64,000 bases of DNA from Hyphomicrobiales bacterium. Lineage in GTDB: Bacteria; Pseudomonadota; Alphaproteobacteria; Rhizobiales; Rhizobiaceae. Shown here in pieces: positions 18,658 through 29,043 of the stretch; position 1 is the first letter of the stretch; each line of letters starts with the position of its first letter. The DNA lies in assembly GCA_900469625.1 (NCBI GenBank), contig UBXV01000010.1:166469-230468 (forward strand), given 5' to 3'. Position numbers and translations under genes: made by a program. The notes below the pieces were generated by a model. It had not been told where the DNA came from. It searched no databases and worked only from the letters and a program-made list of their open reading frames with translations.

Positions 18658-19036
18658 CGACAGTGTCTGAAAATGTGCGGTTGGGGACCGGTTCTGGTCC
18701 CCAACCAAGCCCGTGCCGTCGGCCGGCGCTGTCGGTCCGTGTCCAAACGCTATTCCGGTACGACCTCAGCCGAACCTATCCCGCCAACGTGTTGCCATCG
18801 GCTCCCGAGCATGGCGGAGCTTCAATCAGCACGTTTTAAATGCACGCGACAATATCGTAGAGTTGTTATCCTTCACGGATTGGAATACTGAAGGATTGTC
18901 GCCGCGCCGGATCCCGGCGTTACAGTGTGCCAGCCGTTTATGGCGCATTGGCAATGCCACAGTCCTCCAAACATCCTGCGTCATCTGTCCAGACATTGTG
19001 ATCGTGCAGGAAAAAGACAGCCGAAGCGGAGCTTGG
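18658..19036. other. intergenic region after degP, no gene seen
   Basis: It contains the stem-loop at 18679-18706 and then about 330 bp with no convincing frame. An open frame does run into the acetyltransferase gene from the left, but it has no ribosome binding site or conserved N-terminal extension, so the stretch is read as leader and promoter. Confidence 0.5.
18679..18706. terminator. 11-bp stem-loop after degP
   Basis: GGTTGGGGACC (18679-18689) pairs perfectly with GGTCCCCAACC (18696-18706) around a six-base loop. There is no T-tract, so it is either a weak terminator or a 3'-end stabiliser for the degP mRNA. Confidence 0.5.
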
Positions 19037-19483
19037 ATGCCGGTCATCTTTCAACGCATTCATGAGGACCACGCGTCCCAGGCGGCGAAGATCATTGTCG
19101 AAGCCTATCGCGCGCCTCCCTGGAACGAGGCATGGACATTGGACGGAGCGATGGCACGCATGGGCGAGCTGTCAACGACGCCGGGCTGGTTGGGCGTCGG
19201 GGCCCTGACGGATGGCGCATTGCTCGGCTTTGCCGTCGGCCTCCCCCATACCTCGGCGACGGGCCGTGGCCTCTACATCCCGGAAATCGCCGTTCATCCC
19301 GATCACCAGGGCAAAGGCGTTGGCAAGCGGCTGCTCCAGCTGCTCGAGGACGAAGCCCGCGAGGCCGGTTTTTCCGGCGCATGGCTGCTGTCGCAAAGCC
19401 GCGGGACGGCTGCGGAATATTACAAGGGAAGCGGCTACCGGCAGGTTTCCAAGCTGAAAGTCTATACCAAGCCGATCCGGTAG
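19037..19483 (+). CDS. GNAT-family N-acetyltransferase
   Basis: ATG 19037 (MPVIFQRIHEDHASQ) follows a CGGAG site. The 148-aa product is a complete single GNAT domain: motif A is YIPEIAVHPDHQGKGVGKRL, with the acetyl-CoA pyrophosphate loop QGKGVG, and motif B is AAEYYKGSGYRQVSK near the C-terminus. It would transfer an acetyl group to an amine on a small molecule or protein. The acceptor is unknown, and it is not in an operon. Confidence 0.87.
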   Translation: MPVIFQRIHEDHASQAAKIIVEAYRAPPWNEAWTLDGAMARMGELSTTPGWLGVGALTDGALLGFAVGLPHTSATGRGLYIPEIAVHPDHQGKGVGKRLLQLLEDEAREAGFSGAWLLSQSRGTAAEYYKGSGYRQVSKLKVYTKPIR

Positions 19484-19566
19484 GCATCGGCATTCGAGCC
19501 GGCAGGGCGCACCAGGCGTTGCGGATGCGTCCAACCGGACGTGCGGCTTTCACCGCCGTCCAGTTG

Positions 19567-19596
19567 GCGAGGGCAGGCTGAAGGCACTGCCCTCGC
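19567..19596. terminator. stem-loop between convergent genes
   Basis: GCGAGGGCAG (19567-19576) and CTGCCCTCGC (19587-19596) form a perfect 10-bp stem with a 10-base loop. It sits between the acetyltransferase stop and the stop of the convergent 72-aa gene. There is no T-tract. Confidence 0.45.
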
Positions 19597-19607
19597 GCGA
19601 TGGCCAG

Positions 19608-19826
19608 TCACCCCTCGTAGTGGCCCGACATCGCCGCGTCAGCCGATTTGACCACCACTGCCACATCCGCACCCTTGATCACGTTCTCCCCTTTCGCCCT
19701 CCGATCCGCCACGGCCTTCAGCCCACCGGACTTCGGCAGATCGAGACGCTCGACGGTGAGGGCCCCCAGATCGACGACCCAGAGGTCCTTTTCGCCTTCG
19801 ATGCCGATTACAACAACTTTGCTCAT
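19608..19826 (-). CDS. 72-aa protein of unknown function
   Basis: A small acidic, soluble-looking protein (MSKVVVIGIEGEKDLWVVDL) rich in Val and Ala, with no signal peptide or membrane segment. It begins 32 bp after the stop of the large SARP-like regulator gene on the same strand, so the two are probably cotranscribed. AAGG precedes its ATG. The pattern resembles short beta-hairpin proteins found after such regulators, but no family name can be given. Confidence 0.6.
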   Translation of the reverse strand: MSKVVVIGIEGEKDLWVVDLGALTVERLDLPKSGGLKAVADRRAKGENVIKGADVAVVVKSADAAMSGHYEG

Positions 19827-19858
19827 GCGCCTTGTTCCCTTTTGTTGGTTGGATCAGT

Positions 19859-21796
19859 CTAGAATCCTGCCCTCTTCAAGCCTTCGCGGTAGAGGTCCTT
19901 GTGCCACTGTTCCTTGCTGGGAACAGCGGCAAGCCACGTGTCCAGATCGAAGTTCGGGTTGGCCTCGCGGACCCGGCGAACGAAGACCCGCGCCTTGTCC
20001 TTTTGATCCAGCATCGCCCAATTCGCGGCCGAAAGCCTGTCCGCCAGGCCGGGATCCGCCATCCGCCCGATATAGTCGAGCGAGGCTTCGAACTCGCCGA
20101 GTGCATAGTTTGCGCCGGCAGCGGTCCACAGATAGGAGTCCGGGCTCAAGGGATTGAGCTCGATCGCCCGTTCGATCTTGCTGAGCGCCCTGCTCGGAAG
20201 CGAGCAATGCACCAGCGTATCGGCATGATCGGCAATGATGTCGGCATGGTGGGGACCGAGCGTCTCCGCTAGTTCCATCGCCTCCGCGCTCTCGTCGAAA
20301 GCGCCCTGGAGCAGCTTGGCGACGCCGAATTCTCGGTAGCCGTCGGCCAGGTTGCGATGCGCATCGATCGCGCGCATCGCGAAGGTCTCGGCCGATTTCA
20401 ACAGATCGAGATCGCCGCGCGCCGTCAGCAACCATTCCTTGGAGTAGGTTCTGGCAATCGAGCTGAGCGCCGGCGCAAAATCGGCGCTCGCATGCAGGGC
20501 GGTTTTCATCTCCTTACGCGCGCGCCTGAGGTCCGGCAACGTCAGCCGGCTCAGGTGGCGTCGGCCGACGAGATAGCTGTGGTAGGCTGCCGGATTGAGT
20601 TCGCGATAAAGGCGCGCCGCCTCGTGTCGCTCGATCTCGCTCGAAACCGACAGCGCGATGTTGCGGGCAATGACCCGCCGGGTTGCGACGAGATCGGCAT
20701 GGCTGAGGCTGAACCGTTCCGCCCAGACGATCTCGTTGTCGGGAAAAAAGATAAGCTGGACGAACAACGTCCCGTCGCTCGCCTGACTGCTGATGCGACT
20801 GTCGAGTATGTAGTTCAGCGAAAAACGTTCGAAGAAGTCGGCCTGAGCGTCGAGTTGATAACCGATGCGCACGGCGGAATGATGCGCGATCACCTGCAGG
20901 CTATTGAAGGCGCAAAACCCGATCGTGATGTCCTCGATCAGGGCGTTTGCGATGAAGCGACTGTCGGGACGGCCGATGTGGTCGGTCGGTGGCAGCAGCA
21001 CCAGGCGTGGAACGGCGTGCAGGCTTGTCTCTTCGCCTCGAGCGGGCTGGCTTGGTTCGAAGGTGGCTGCAGGCGATGGGGGCAGCGGCTGGCCCGGGGA
21101 TGTCTGCCTTGCCAGCGCATGGACGAAATCGGCACCGCGGGCGAGCGCATGGCTTCGCTTCTCGATCACGCGCCTGAGATGATCGACCTCCTCCTCGGCG
21201 TCGAAGACTTCGACGAGCAATTGCAGCGTTTCCGGGTCGGCCCGTTCCGACCCGATGAGCAGGATCCCCGCATCCTTGAGAATATCCGTGTCCGCCTGTG
21301 CGTGCTCCTCGCGCGACGCCTTTTTCAGGAGATCCTTGAGCAGAGCGTTCTGACGGTCCTTCTGTTCCGCAAACCATCCGTAAAAATCGCGACTTTGACA
21401 GCCGACTGCACCGAGGAAGGCCCGGTGCATCAGCGTCGTCAGATTGCGAAGCCGGCTTAAAGGCTCGCCCTCGTCATCGTCGCCGATCCAGGCCATATCC
21501 GAAGACAGCGAGGCCCGATCGACTGCGACCATGTCGCCGGGAAAGGACAGCAGTTGCGCCCCGAGCTCGTCCTGGCGCGCCTTTATCCTCGAAATCATCT
21601 TGCGCAGGTTGACGAGAGAAACGCCGCTATCCTCATCGCCCCACAAGAACGCGGCGATTGCGGTCCTATATTCGGCTCCCTCCCTGGCCGTCAGCAAGTA
21701 GGCCAGAAGCAACAGACCTTTTTCTGGATAAGCGACCTGCCGCCCGGAGGGATCGACAAGCTTCAGTCCACCAAAGGTTTGCAACAAGAAAGCCAT
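19859..21796 (-). CDS. SARP-like transcriptional regulator with TPR repeats
   Basis: ATG 21796 (MAFLLQTFGGLKLVDPSG) is preferred over the GTG two codons earlier, which lies inside the AAAGG site. Residues ~1-95 are an OmpR/SARP-type winged helix (PEKGLLLLAYLLTAREGAEYRTAIAAFLWGDED, VNLRKMISRIKARQ), followed by a BTAD-like helical region. Residues ~265-400 resemble the adenylate-cyclase-associated/TolB-like domain that precedes TPRs in these proteins. Residues ~400-645 contain several TPR units (LADGYREFGVAKLLQGAFDE, ELNPLSPDSYLWTAAGANYALGEFE). At 645 aa it is a typical rhizobial SARP-TPR activator. The target genes are unknown. Confidence 0.75.
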   Translation of the reverse strand: MAFLLQTFGGLKLVDPSGRQVAYPEKGLLLLAYLLTAREGAEYRTAIAAFLWGDEDSGVSLVNLRKMISRIKARQDELGAQLLSFPGDMVAVDRASLSSDMAWIGDDDEGEPLSRLRNLTTLMHRAFLGAVGCQSRDFYGWFAEQKDRQNALLKDLLKKASREEHAQADTDILKDAGILLIGSERADPETLQLLVEVFDAEEEVDHLRRVIEKRSHALARGADFVHALARQTSPGQPLPPSPAATFEPSQPARGEETSLHAVPRLVLLPPTDHIGRPDSRFIANALIEDITIGFCAFNSLQVIAHHSAVRIGYQLDAQADFFERFSLNYILDSRISSQASDGTLFVQLIFFPDNEIVWAERFSLSHADLVATRRVIARNIALSVSSEIERHEAARLYRELNPAAYHSYLVGRRHLSRLTLPDLRRARKEMKTALHASADFAPALSSIARTYSKEWLLTARGDLDLLKSAETFAMRAIDAHRNLADGYREFGVAKLLQGAFDESAEAMELAETLGPHHADIIADHADTLVHCSLPSRALSKIERAIELNPLSPDSYLWTAAGANYALGEFEASLDYIGRMADPGLADRLSAANWAMLDQKDKARVFVRRVREANPNFDLDTWLAAVPSKEQWHKDLYREGLKRAGF

Positions 21797-22275
21797 TTGC
21801 ACCTTTTAGGCGGAACCGCACTGACGATAGGCGTTCCCGCGTCGAAAAAAACAACGGCAGTGTCGTGACCTTGCGGCCTGTCTTCAGGAGAGCATTTGGA
21901 AATGTGATTGCGCTAAGAGTTTGTATCAATGCTCTTCACAATTCAACCGGGAATCTACCTCGAAAGTTGTATCGGCGCGCAGATAATCTTTCGGATTAAT
22001 CCGCGCACCGCCTGATTATGCGCTTCAGGATTGTATTTGTATTTTATCCAGTCCCGGAAAGGACTGAACGATACTCTAGGGAGATCCCGCGGACACCACG
22101 CAAAGAGCACCGCTCGGCCTTGTTTCCGCTGACATTCGGACGCCGTGACGGACGTCGCTGCGCGTTTGAAGCGGCGCATTTCAGCTGGAGAAACACACAA
22201 GACCACTCTCATTCGAATGGGCAGGTACGACGTGCCGCAGGCACGCCCCCTGGTCACGGGCAGGTCGGCCCGAAG
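21797..22275. other. intergenic region upstream of the SARP-like regulator
   Basis: About 480 bp with an AT-rich left half that should hold the promoter of the leftward regulator gene. It contains the 12-bp palindrome at 21992-22003. No frame in it has a ribosome binding site together with a protein-like sequence, so I see no gene. Confidence 0.5.
21992..22003. promoter_or_regulatory. 12-bp palindrome CGGATTAATCCG
   Basis: A perfect dyad located 196 bp upstream of the regulator start in otherwise AT-rich DNA. Possible operator; a single 12-bp palindrome could also be chance. Confidence 0.25.
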
Positions 22276-22611
22276 TTACGCCTGTCGATCGCCCGCGGCG
22301 GCATCCGGCCGCACGGATGAGGCGTCCTGGTGTAGCGTACCAGGCCCGCTTTCAAGCGCACCGGCTTCCTGTCGTGCCCAGTCTTGTGCACGATCCATCA
22401 ACGCGCGCATTTCGCCATTGAGGGCATGGCAGCGCAAGATGGCTTCGGCATAGGCGGCATTGGTGCGTGGATCATAGAAGCGACCGATATCCTCGCCGGT
22501 GGCACGGCGCGCCTGCTCCAGCAACGCCCTGAGCTCCGCACGTTCGGCCTTGGCGCCGAAGTATCGCCGCATCACCTCAATGAGTTCGCGATCGCGCGCT
22601 TTCGTCTTCAT
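22276..22611 (-). CDS. 111-aa protein of unknown function
   Basis: ATG 22611 (MKTKARDRELIEVMRRYF) has GGAGG five bases upstream, which decides the start against a longer frame. It is a charged, mostly helical, soluble protein with a probable helical pair (AKAERAELRALLEQARRATG and NAAYAEAILRCHALNGEMRA) and an acidic, low-complexity C-terminus. It has no signal peptide or known motif. It is divergent from the 145-aa gene at 22837, with which it shares a 225-bp promoter region. Confidence 0.6.
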   Translation of the reverse strand: MKTKARDRELIEVMRRYFGAKAERAELRALLEQARRATGEDIGRFYDPRTNAAYAEAILRCHALNGEMRALMDRAQDWARQEAGALESGPGTLHQDASSVRPDAAAGDRQA

Positions 22612-22836
22612 GAATGCCTCCGTCTCACCAAATCGTGACTGGCCCGACAAGATGTCAAAATCGCGGTCCGCGATCCGAAGCGGGCATGTTGTCTGTGGAC
22701 GAGGTGCCGGAAGCATCGGCCAGGGTCCGATGGCGAACCGTCATCGTGATTGGACTTCGGGCGCGTCTGGAGTCACGCTTTCATGCAGGGAAAGTTGGGC
22801 TGGCGCAGAGCATCTATCGTCCTAATGGAGGCGACA

Positions 22837-23274
22837 ATGAAGCACCATACACGCGAGCAGCTACAGGTCTTTGCGCAAGTCGAGCCGGACTACCGGCCTC
22901 AGGCCCTGTCTCGCCAGGAACGCCTCGCGCGTTGGGCGGAACTGCTCGACCAAAGCCACAATCGGCATCTGGCGACGCTCTACGAGACGGAACACCAGCC
23001 GACAGCGCTGCGTAACGCCTTGCGCAGCGACGGCTCGCCGATCTCGGTGGCATTCGACGACCCGATGCTGCGCGCCGCGGGCATGAAGGACGATACCTAT
23101 GGCGAGGCGCTCCGCTTTTTCGGACTGCGTCACTGGCAGCTGCACGACGTGATCTGCTACTGCCATTTCGGCGCCACCGTGAATGCCGAGACGGCAGCGA
23201 CCCTCGTCCGCTCCATCATGAGCGGGGAACGCAGCGGCCTGATGGCGCGCCTGCGCGCACTGTTCTTCGGCTGA
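22837..23274 (+). CDS. 145-aa protein of unknown function
   Basis: ATG 22837 (MKHHTREQLQVFAQVEPDYR) is preceded by a strong GGAGG site. The protein is soluble, helical and charged, with ALSRQERLARWAELLDQ and ALRFFGLRHWQLHDVICYCHFG as its most distinctive parts. It resembles uncharacterised rhizobial proteins of similar size, but I cannot name a domain. The two Cys and several His near the C-terminus could bind a metal, which is speculative. It is transcribed alone and ends convergent to the CoA transferase gene. Confidence 0.62.
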   Translation: MKHHTREQLQVFAQVEPDYRPQALSRQERLARWAELLDQSHNRHLATLYETEHQPTALRNALRSDGSPISVAFDDPMLRAAGMKDDTYGEALRFFGLRHWQLHDVICYCHFGATVNAETAATLVRSIMSGERSGLMARLRALFFG

Positions 23275-23287
23275 TAACCGTTTTAAC

Positions 23288-23390
23288 GCCGCACGGGTGC
23301 GAAGAGGGGCTGCCGACGTGCGGCCCGCAACACCGTAACCGGCGATGCCGGATCGCCTATGCGTGAGAGAGCCGGTCTAACGACCGGCTC
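23288..23390. terminator. two stem-loops between convergent genes
   Basis: GCCGCACG (23288-23295) pairs with CGTGCGGC (23317-23324). GAGCCGGTC (23369-23377) pairs with GACCGGCTC (23382-23390) around TAAC. The second stem contains the stop codon of the leftward CoA transferase gene. Neither has a T-tract. Confidence 0.4.
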
Positions 23391-24587
23391 CGGCGATTGC
23401 TGCGACCGTCGCGTCGCCAAGGCCGACCTCGGCCAGCACCTCGGCCGTATGCTCCCCGAGCGCCGGTGCGGGGCGCCGGAAGCGGCCTGGTGTTTCGGAC
23501 AGGCGCGGAACGATATTGTGCATCGGCAGCGCACCGTGTTCCGCATCGTCCAGCGACACGATCACCTCGCGTTCGGAAAAATGCGCGTCCTCGCTGGCGT
23601 CAGCGATGTTGTAGATCGGCCCAACCGTCGCGCCGCTGTCGCGCATGATGGCAAGCGCCTCGTCGTGGGAGCGGACGGCAAACCAGGCGCCGATCGCCTC
23701 ATCGACCAGGTGACGATGCTTGAGACGCTCGCTGTTGGAGCGGAAGCGCGGGTCCTCGTTCATGTCGGCGCGGCCGATGATCTCGAATATCCGCCGGGCG
23801 ACGGCCGGCGTCGATCCGGAAAGCGCGACATATTTGCCGTCGACACAGCGGTAGACATTGCGCGGGCACGCCGTATTGGAGGCGCTGCCGATGCGCTCCT
23901 TGACCGTGCCGTTGAGTGCGTAGATAGCAGCCTCCGGGCCGAGCACGGAAAAGATCGGCTCCAGCAGCGACAGGTCGATGACCTGTCCGCGCGCCCGGCC
24001 CTTCTGGCGGGCAAAAAGCGCAGTCATCGTCGCTGACATACCGTAGATCCCGGCGATCATGTCGGCGAGCGCCAAGGGCGGCAGCACCGGTTCGCGGTCG
24101 GCAAAGCCGGTGCGGTAGGCATAGCCGCTCATGCCCTCGACGATGGTGCCGAAGCCCGGAAATTCGGCGTAAGGGCCGGTCTGGCCGAAGCCGGAGACGC
24201 GCACGACGACGAGATCGGGGTTGTGCGCCATCAACGCGTCCGGGCCGAAGCCCATCTGCTCCAGCGTTCCCGGGCGGAAATTCTCGATAAAGACGTCGGC
24301 GCTTGCAATCAGCGCCCAGAGCGCCTCGCGGTCAGCATCCTCGCGCAGGTTGAGCACGACCGAGCGCTTGTTGCGGCCATAGGTCTTCCAGAACAGCGAC
24401 AGGCCCTCGTCCTTCCATTCGCGTAAGGGATCGCCGGCGGGCGGTTCGATCTTGATCACGTCGGCGCCGAAATCGGCAAGCTGCAGCGACAGCATGTTGC
24501 CAGCAACCAGGCGCGACAGGTCAAGCACCCTGATCCCCTGGAGCGGCCCTTCGGCCTCGGGATCCCAGTGCATTCTCGCGAAATCGT

Positions 24588-24591
<4 letters not shown>
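23377..24591 (-). CDS. CaiB/BaiF-family CoA transferase
   Basis: A 404-aa class III CoA transferase. Landmarks: [33 protein letters not shown] at the N-terminus, [52 protein letters not shown], and [12 protein letters not shown] with the catalytic Asp. These enzymes move CoA between a thioester and a free acid. The ATG overlaps the stop of the ABC ATPase gene by ATGA, so it is translationally coupled and is the last gene of the lacI operon. A CoA transferase at the end of a sugar-uptake operon is unusual and suggests the imported compound carries or yields an organic acid. Confidence 0.9.
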
Positions 24592-25643
<1,052 letters not shown>

Positions 25644-25732
25644 GGTCTCTCCTCCCACTTGATACGCAGAAACGGTTCTTTTGCCCTCCCACCGGCCCAT
25701 TTTCATGGACCGGCGGGCAGGATCAAGATCGC

Positions 25733-27841
25733 TCAGGCGGCTTCGACAATCTCGATCGTTCCGACGCTCATGCGACCGAGCGCACCCAAGCGGAGGCCGG
25801 CCATGCCGTAGACGAACTGGCCGTCGCGCGCCTCGATCAGCGGCTTGCCGTCAATCGCGAAGGACAGCGCATCGCCCTTGAGGGTGAACGCGAAACCGTA
25901 GCTCTTGCCCAGTTCGCGCTTGAACGGAGCGCGCGCGAGAACGGTGGTGCCGAAATCCTCCTTGAGGATGACCACGTCGTCGCCGTCAAAACCGGCGGCA
26001 TAGAACCGGCTGGTGCCCTGCGCGCGGGCGGTGACCAGCTGCGAGGCTCCGGCGAGCGGCTTGATATCGGCAAGCACCTCGACGTCGCGGGCGTAGTAGT
26101 GGCCCGTCCACATATCGGCGTCACTGGCGGTATGGGCATGGATGCGGCCATCTTGCAGGCTCCAGTGACCGCGGTTCCAGGTAAAGCGCGAGATAGCGCC
26201 CCACTCCTGCACTTCGCCCTTGGGATCGATGACCGTGTGGCCAGCGCCCTCGACCTTGAAATCGGCGAGAAACAGGCGGCCAAGGAATTTCAACCGACCG
26301 AAATACTCGACCTGGATGCCGATCTCGTCGATCGCTTCGGCACCTTCAGGCACGGTGAAGGAATAGTCCTGCCAGCCTTCATGGTTGGGCACGTGCCAGG
26401 CGCCGGTCTCCTCGATCGCACCGGTGATGGCGCGGCGGATATAGGGCGCAACGCGCAGGTTGCCGTCGCCGTTCCACGGATCGAGCCACAGCTTGAACGA
26501 TACCGTCTGGCCGGCATCGACCAGTGGCGAGAACATCGGCCGGTAGCGCTCGTCGTCGAAATCGGAGCGGCGATAGAACGGCTTCCAGAAGATGCGTCCA
26601 CCCTGGCCGCGCTCGAGCCGGTCGAGCTGGATTTCGAGCGAACCGCGCGAACCTTCGGCCTGTTTCTCGGTCGAGCCCTTGAGGCTGATCTGGTTGAAGC
26701 CTTCGGTGCGGAAACCGTGGGTCGACCCCGGAAGGTCGAAGTCGAAGCGCACGCCGCGACGGGTGAAGTCTTCGAGCCAGAGAGCCGGCACGTCGTCACC
26801 ACGCAGTTGCAGCGCCAGCACCGTGAGTTCGCGGGCAAACGACGGGATGTCGACGATGTTGATCGAGCCGACGACGCCGGATGCAACGATGAAGTCGTTG
26901 ATCGGCTTTCTGTACTTGTCCCAGCCGGGCTGAAGACCCTGGAAGGTGCCGACGATGGCGCCGGCATTGCCGGCGTTGCAGTCCGTGTCCCAGCCGGCCA
27001 TGGTGGCGATCTCGGCGGTGCGCGGCAGGTCGCCTTCGCCATAGAGGATCGCCATGACGGTGACTCCGGCATTGGGGATGATGTGGCAGACGCCCGGGTA
27101 GCGGTCATAACCCCAGTCGGCGGTCAGCATGTCGCGGCAGGCGCGCCAGTTGCCGGGATTGGCCTTGTGGAAATCGATCACCGCCTGCGCCACGCGGGCA
27201 TAGGTGGATTTCGCATCGATGGTCGCCATGGCGGCAGCGATCACCTCGTCGATCGAGGTCGCGTCGAAAGCCTTGGCGATGGCGGCGGCGCAGAAGCGCG
27301 CGCCGTTCAGGCCGTCGCCGTCATGGGCAACACTTGCAGCACGTGCCGAAGCGTCGGCCGCCTTCTGCGGCTCGCCCGGATGCACCCAGCCCCAGCTGTC
27401 GATGAAGATCTGCCCGCCGATCTGCTCGGCGACGGTCGCGCCGTTCTGGGCAATCGACCCGGACTGCGGTGCGGGAATGCCGGCGCGCAGGTTGCGGTAG
27501 GCGGTGTGCTCGGTCGAAACGCCAAAGCCGCCCCACCAGTACATGCCATGCTCTTCGGCGGCATAGTTCACCCAGGTCTTGCCGACATCGGCAGCGCTTG
27601 CCTTCAGACCGTAGTCGCGCAGCGCGCGAATGAAGTAGACCGGGCCGTTGGTGTCGTCGTCAGCGGCGAAATTCTTGAAGTCCCGCAGATACTGGGTGAC
27701 TTCGCCATAGGTCTTCTGGACGCGCTCATAGCTCCAGATCGTCGGTTCGACAGGGGCCCCCAGGCGAACGCCAATGGCCTTGCCGATGAAACCGGCATAG
27801 ATCTTCTCGTAAATCGTCTCTTTGCTGAGCTTGGGCATCAT
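25733..27841 (-). CDS. ADP-ribosylglycohydrolase-family enzyme with C-terminal beta-sandwich
   Basis: A 702-aa protein with two parts. Residues ~1-360 are an ADP-ribosylglycohydrolase (ARH/DraG) fold: the N-terminal metal motif is Asp61-Asp62-Asp63-Thr64 ([11 protein letters not shown]), and the C-terminal one is GWDTD at 283-287 ([17 protein letters not shown]). Residues ~370-702 look like one or two jelly-roll/LamG-type domains ([39 protein letters not shown]), which often bind carbohydrate. ARH enzymes cleave N- or O-glycosidic bonds to ADP-ribose or related ribosides with two Mg ions. No signal peptide is seen. It lies between a second ARH gene and the ATPase gene, so it probably acts on the imported substrate. 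Confidence 0.82.
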   Translation of the reverse strand: MMPKLSKETIYEKIYAGFIGKAIGVRLGAPVEPTIWSYERVQKTYGEVTQYLRDFKNFAADDDTNGPVYFIRALRDYGLKASAADVGKTWVNYAAEEHGMYWWGGFGVSTEHTAYRNLRAGIPAPQSGSIAQNGATVAEQIGGQIFIDSWGWVHPGEPQKAADASARAASVAHDGDGLNGARFCAAAIAKAFDATSIDEVIAAAMATIDAKSTYARVAQAVIDFHKANPGNWRACRDMLTADWGYDRYPGVCHIIPNAGVTVMAILYGEGDLPRTAEIATMAGWDTDCNAGNAGAIVGTFQGLQPGWDKYRKPINDFIVASGVVGSINIVDIPSFARELTVLALQLRGDDVPALWLEDFTRRGVRFDFDLPGSTHGFRTEGFNQISLKGSTEKQAEGSRGSLEIQLDRLERGQGGRIFWKPFYRRSDFDDERYRPMFSPLVDAGQTVSFKLWLDPWNGDGNLRVAPYIRRAITGAIEETGAWHVPNHEGWQDYSFTVPEGAEAIDEIGIQVEYFGRLKFLGRLFLADFKVEGAGHTVIDPKGEVQEWGAISRFTWNRGHWSLQDGRIHAHTASDADMWTGHYYARDVEVLADIKPLAGASQLVTARAQGTSRFYAAGFDGDDVVILKEDFGTTVLARAPFKRELGKSYGFAFTLKGDALSFAIDGKPLIEARDGQFVYGMAGLRLGALGRMSVGTIEIVEAA

Positions 27842-27858
27842 GCGTCTTTCGTTATCAA

Positions 27859-29043
27859 TCAGAATGTGAGGGCGGCGCGGAAGCTGGCCCGCTTGGCGGC
27901 TGCCGCCTGGTCTGCGGCAAGCATGGCCGTTGCCACCTCGGTAAAGCGGTCGGCCGAGGCGGTAAGGTTGAGCCGGTTTGCCCGGTCGAGCAGGGCGTGG
28001 TCGGCGGCGTCGATGACGCTTTCGCCGTGCATCGCACCGAGGATCGCACCGGCCATGACGCCGATGGAATCCGTGTCGCGGCCGGAATTGATGCCGTCTT
28101 CGATCGAGCGGCGGAAATCGCCGTCGTTGAACAGGCAGAACCCGAGCGCGAGCGGCAGTTCCTCGATCGAGCCGAGGCGGCTCGGCTGATAGGCGGCCGT
28201 CAGGCGACCTGCCTTGGCGGGTGTGTGGTTGACGTCATCGCCCATGGGAGAATAGGGCGCGATCGCCGCATGGAAGGCGGCGACGACCGTCGTGTGGTCG
28301 GCACCTTTCGCCTTGAGCCGGCGGGCGACGTCGGCGATGTCGGCAATGGCGTTGCGCGTCCCGTCCTTGGCCAGCGCCAGAACGGCCGCGATTACGCCTT
28401 CGATATCAATGCCCGGCGTGAAGGCCGCGGCAACCGCAGCGGCAAACACGCCGGCGGCCTCGAGCCCGAAGCTTTCCTGGTGGCCGGAAGCAAACGCGAT
28501 CGCCTCGTCGTAAGCCGCCTTCGGATCGCAGGCATTGACGACGCCGATCGGCGCTACATACATCGCGGCACCGCAATTGACCATGTTGCCGATGCCGCCC
28601 TGGCGCGGGTCGCACGAGGTCAGCTGGTGGCGCTGGAAGATCCATTTTTCCGGATAGAACAGCCGCTCGATCAGCATCGCTTCGCGCTGCAGTTCCGGCA
28701 CGTAGCGCGGCACCCAGGCGATCTGCCTGACCATGCCGTCGGCCATGTCCCAGGCGTCGAGATGTCGACTTACGTCACCGTAGATATCCATCAGGCAGAG
28801 CGTCATCAACGTGTCGTCGGTGACGATGCCGTTGCCGCGCACCCGGCCGTTGCGCGCCGTGGCATCGAGCGACATCTTGTGCCACTCGGTGTCCAGCGAG
28901 CTGACCCGGCCATATCGCTGCGCGATTTCGGCGGCCGGCAGTTTTTCGACCGGCGCCCCCATGGCGTCGCCGAGTGCGACGCCATGGATGAGCGCGCGGA
29001 CTCTCCCCTTCAGAGAGAGCCCTTGAACGCTACTTTTCTGCAT
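27859..29043 (-). CDS. ADP-ribosylglycohydrolase-family protein
   Basis: ATG 29043 (MQKSSVQGLSLKGRVRA) is chosen; it overlaps the end of the binding-protein gene by 14 bp, and an ATG six codons earlier is also possible. The 394-aa protein is a single ARH domain: ALIHGVALGDAMGAPVE at the N-terminus, the metal motif IVTDDTLM, and SGRDTDSIGVMAGAILGAMHG at the C-terminus. Both Mg-binding motifs are intact, so it should be active. Its canonical TDDT motif differs from the DDDT variant in the neighbouring ARH protein, so the two may act on different bonds or anomers. It starts inside a sugar-uptake operon, with a linked 702-aa paralogue downstream. Confidence 0.87.
   Translation of the reverse strand: MQKSSVQGLSLKGRVRALIHGVALGDAMGAPVEKLPAAEIAQRYGRVSSLDTEWHKMSLDATARNGRVRGNGIVTDDTLMTLCLMDIYGDVSRHLDAWDMADGMVRQIAWVPRYVPELQREAMLIERLFYPEKWIFQRHQLTSCDPRQGGIGNMVNCGAAMYVAPIGVVNACDPKAAYDEAIAFASGHQESFGLEAAGVFAAAVAAAFTPGIDIEGVIAAVLALAKDGTRNAIADIADVARRLKAKGADHTTVVAAFHAAIAPYSPMGDDVNHTPAKAGRLTAAYQPSRLGSIEELPLALGFCLFNDGDFRRSIEDGINSGRDTDSIGVMAGAILGAMHGESVIDAADHALLDRANRLNLTASADRFTEVATAMLAADQAAAAKRASFRAALTF

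Noticed and set aside
26099..28189. A 696-codon open frame antisense to the two ADP-ribosylglycohydrolase genes
   Set aside because: Both genes on the minus strand have intact motifs and start signals. The antisense product is low-complexity and runs across two real genes.
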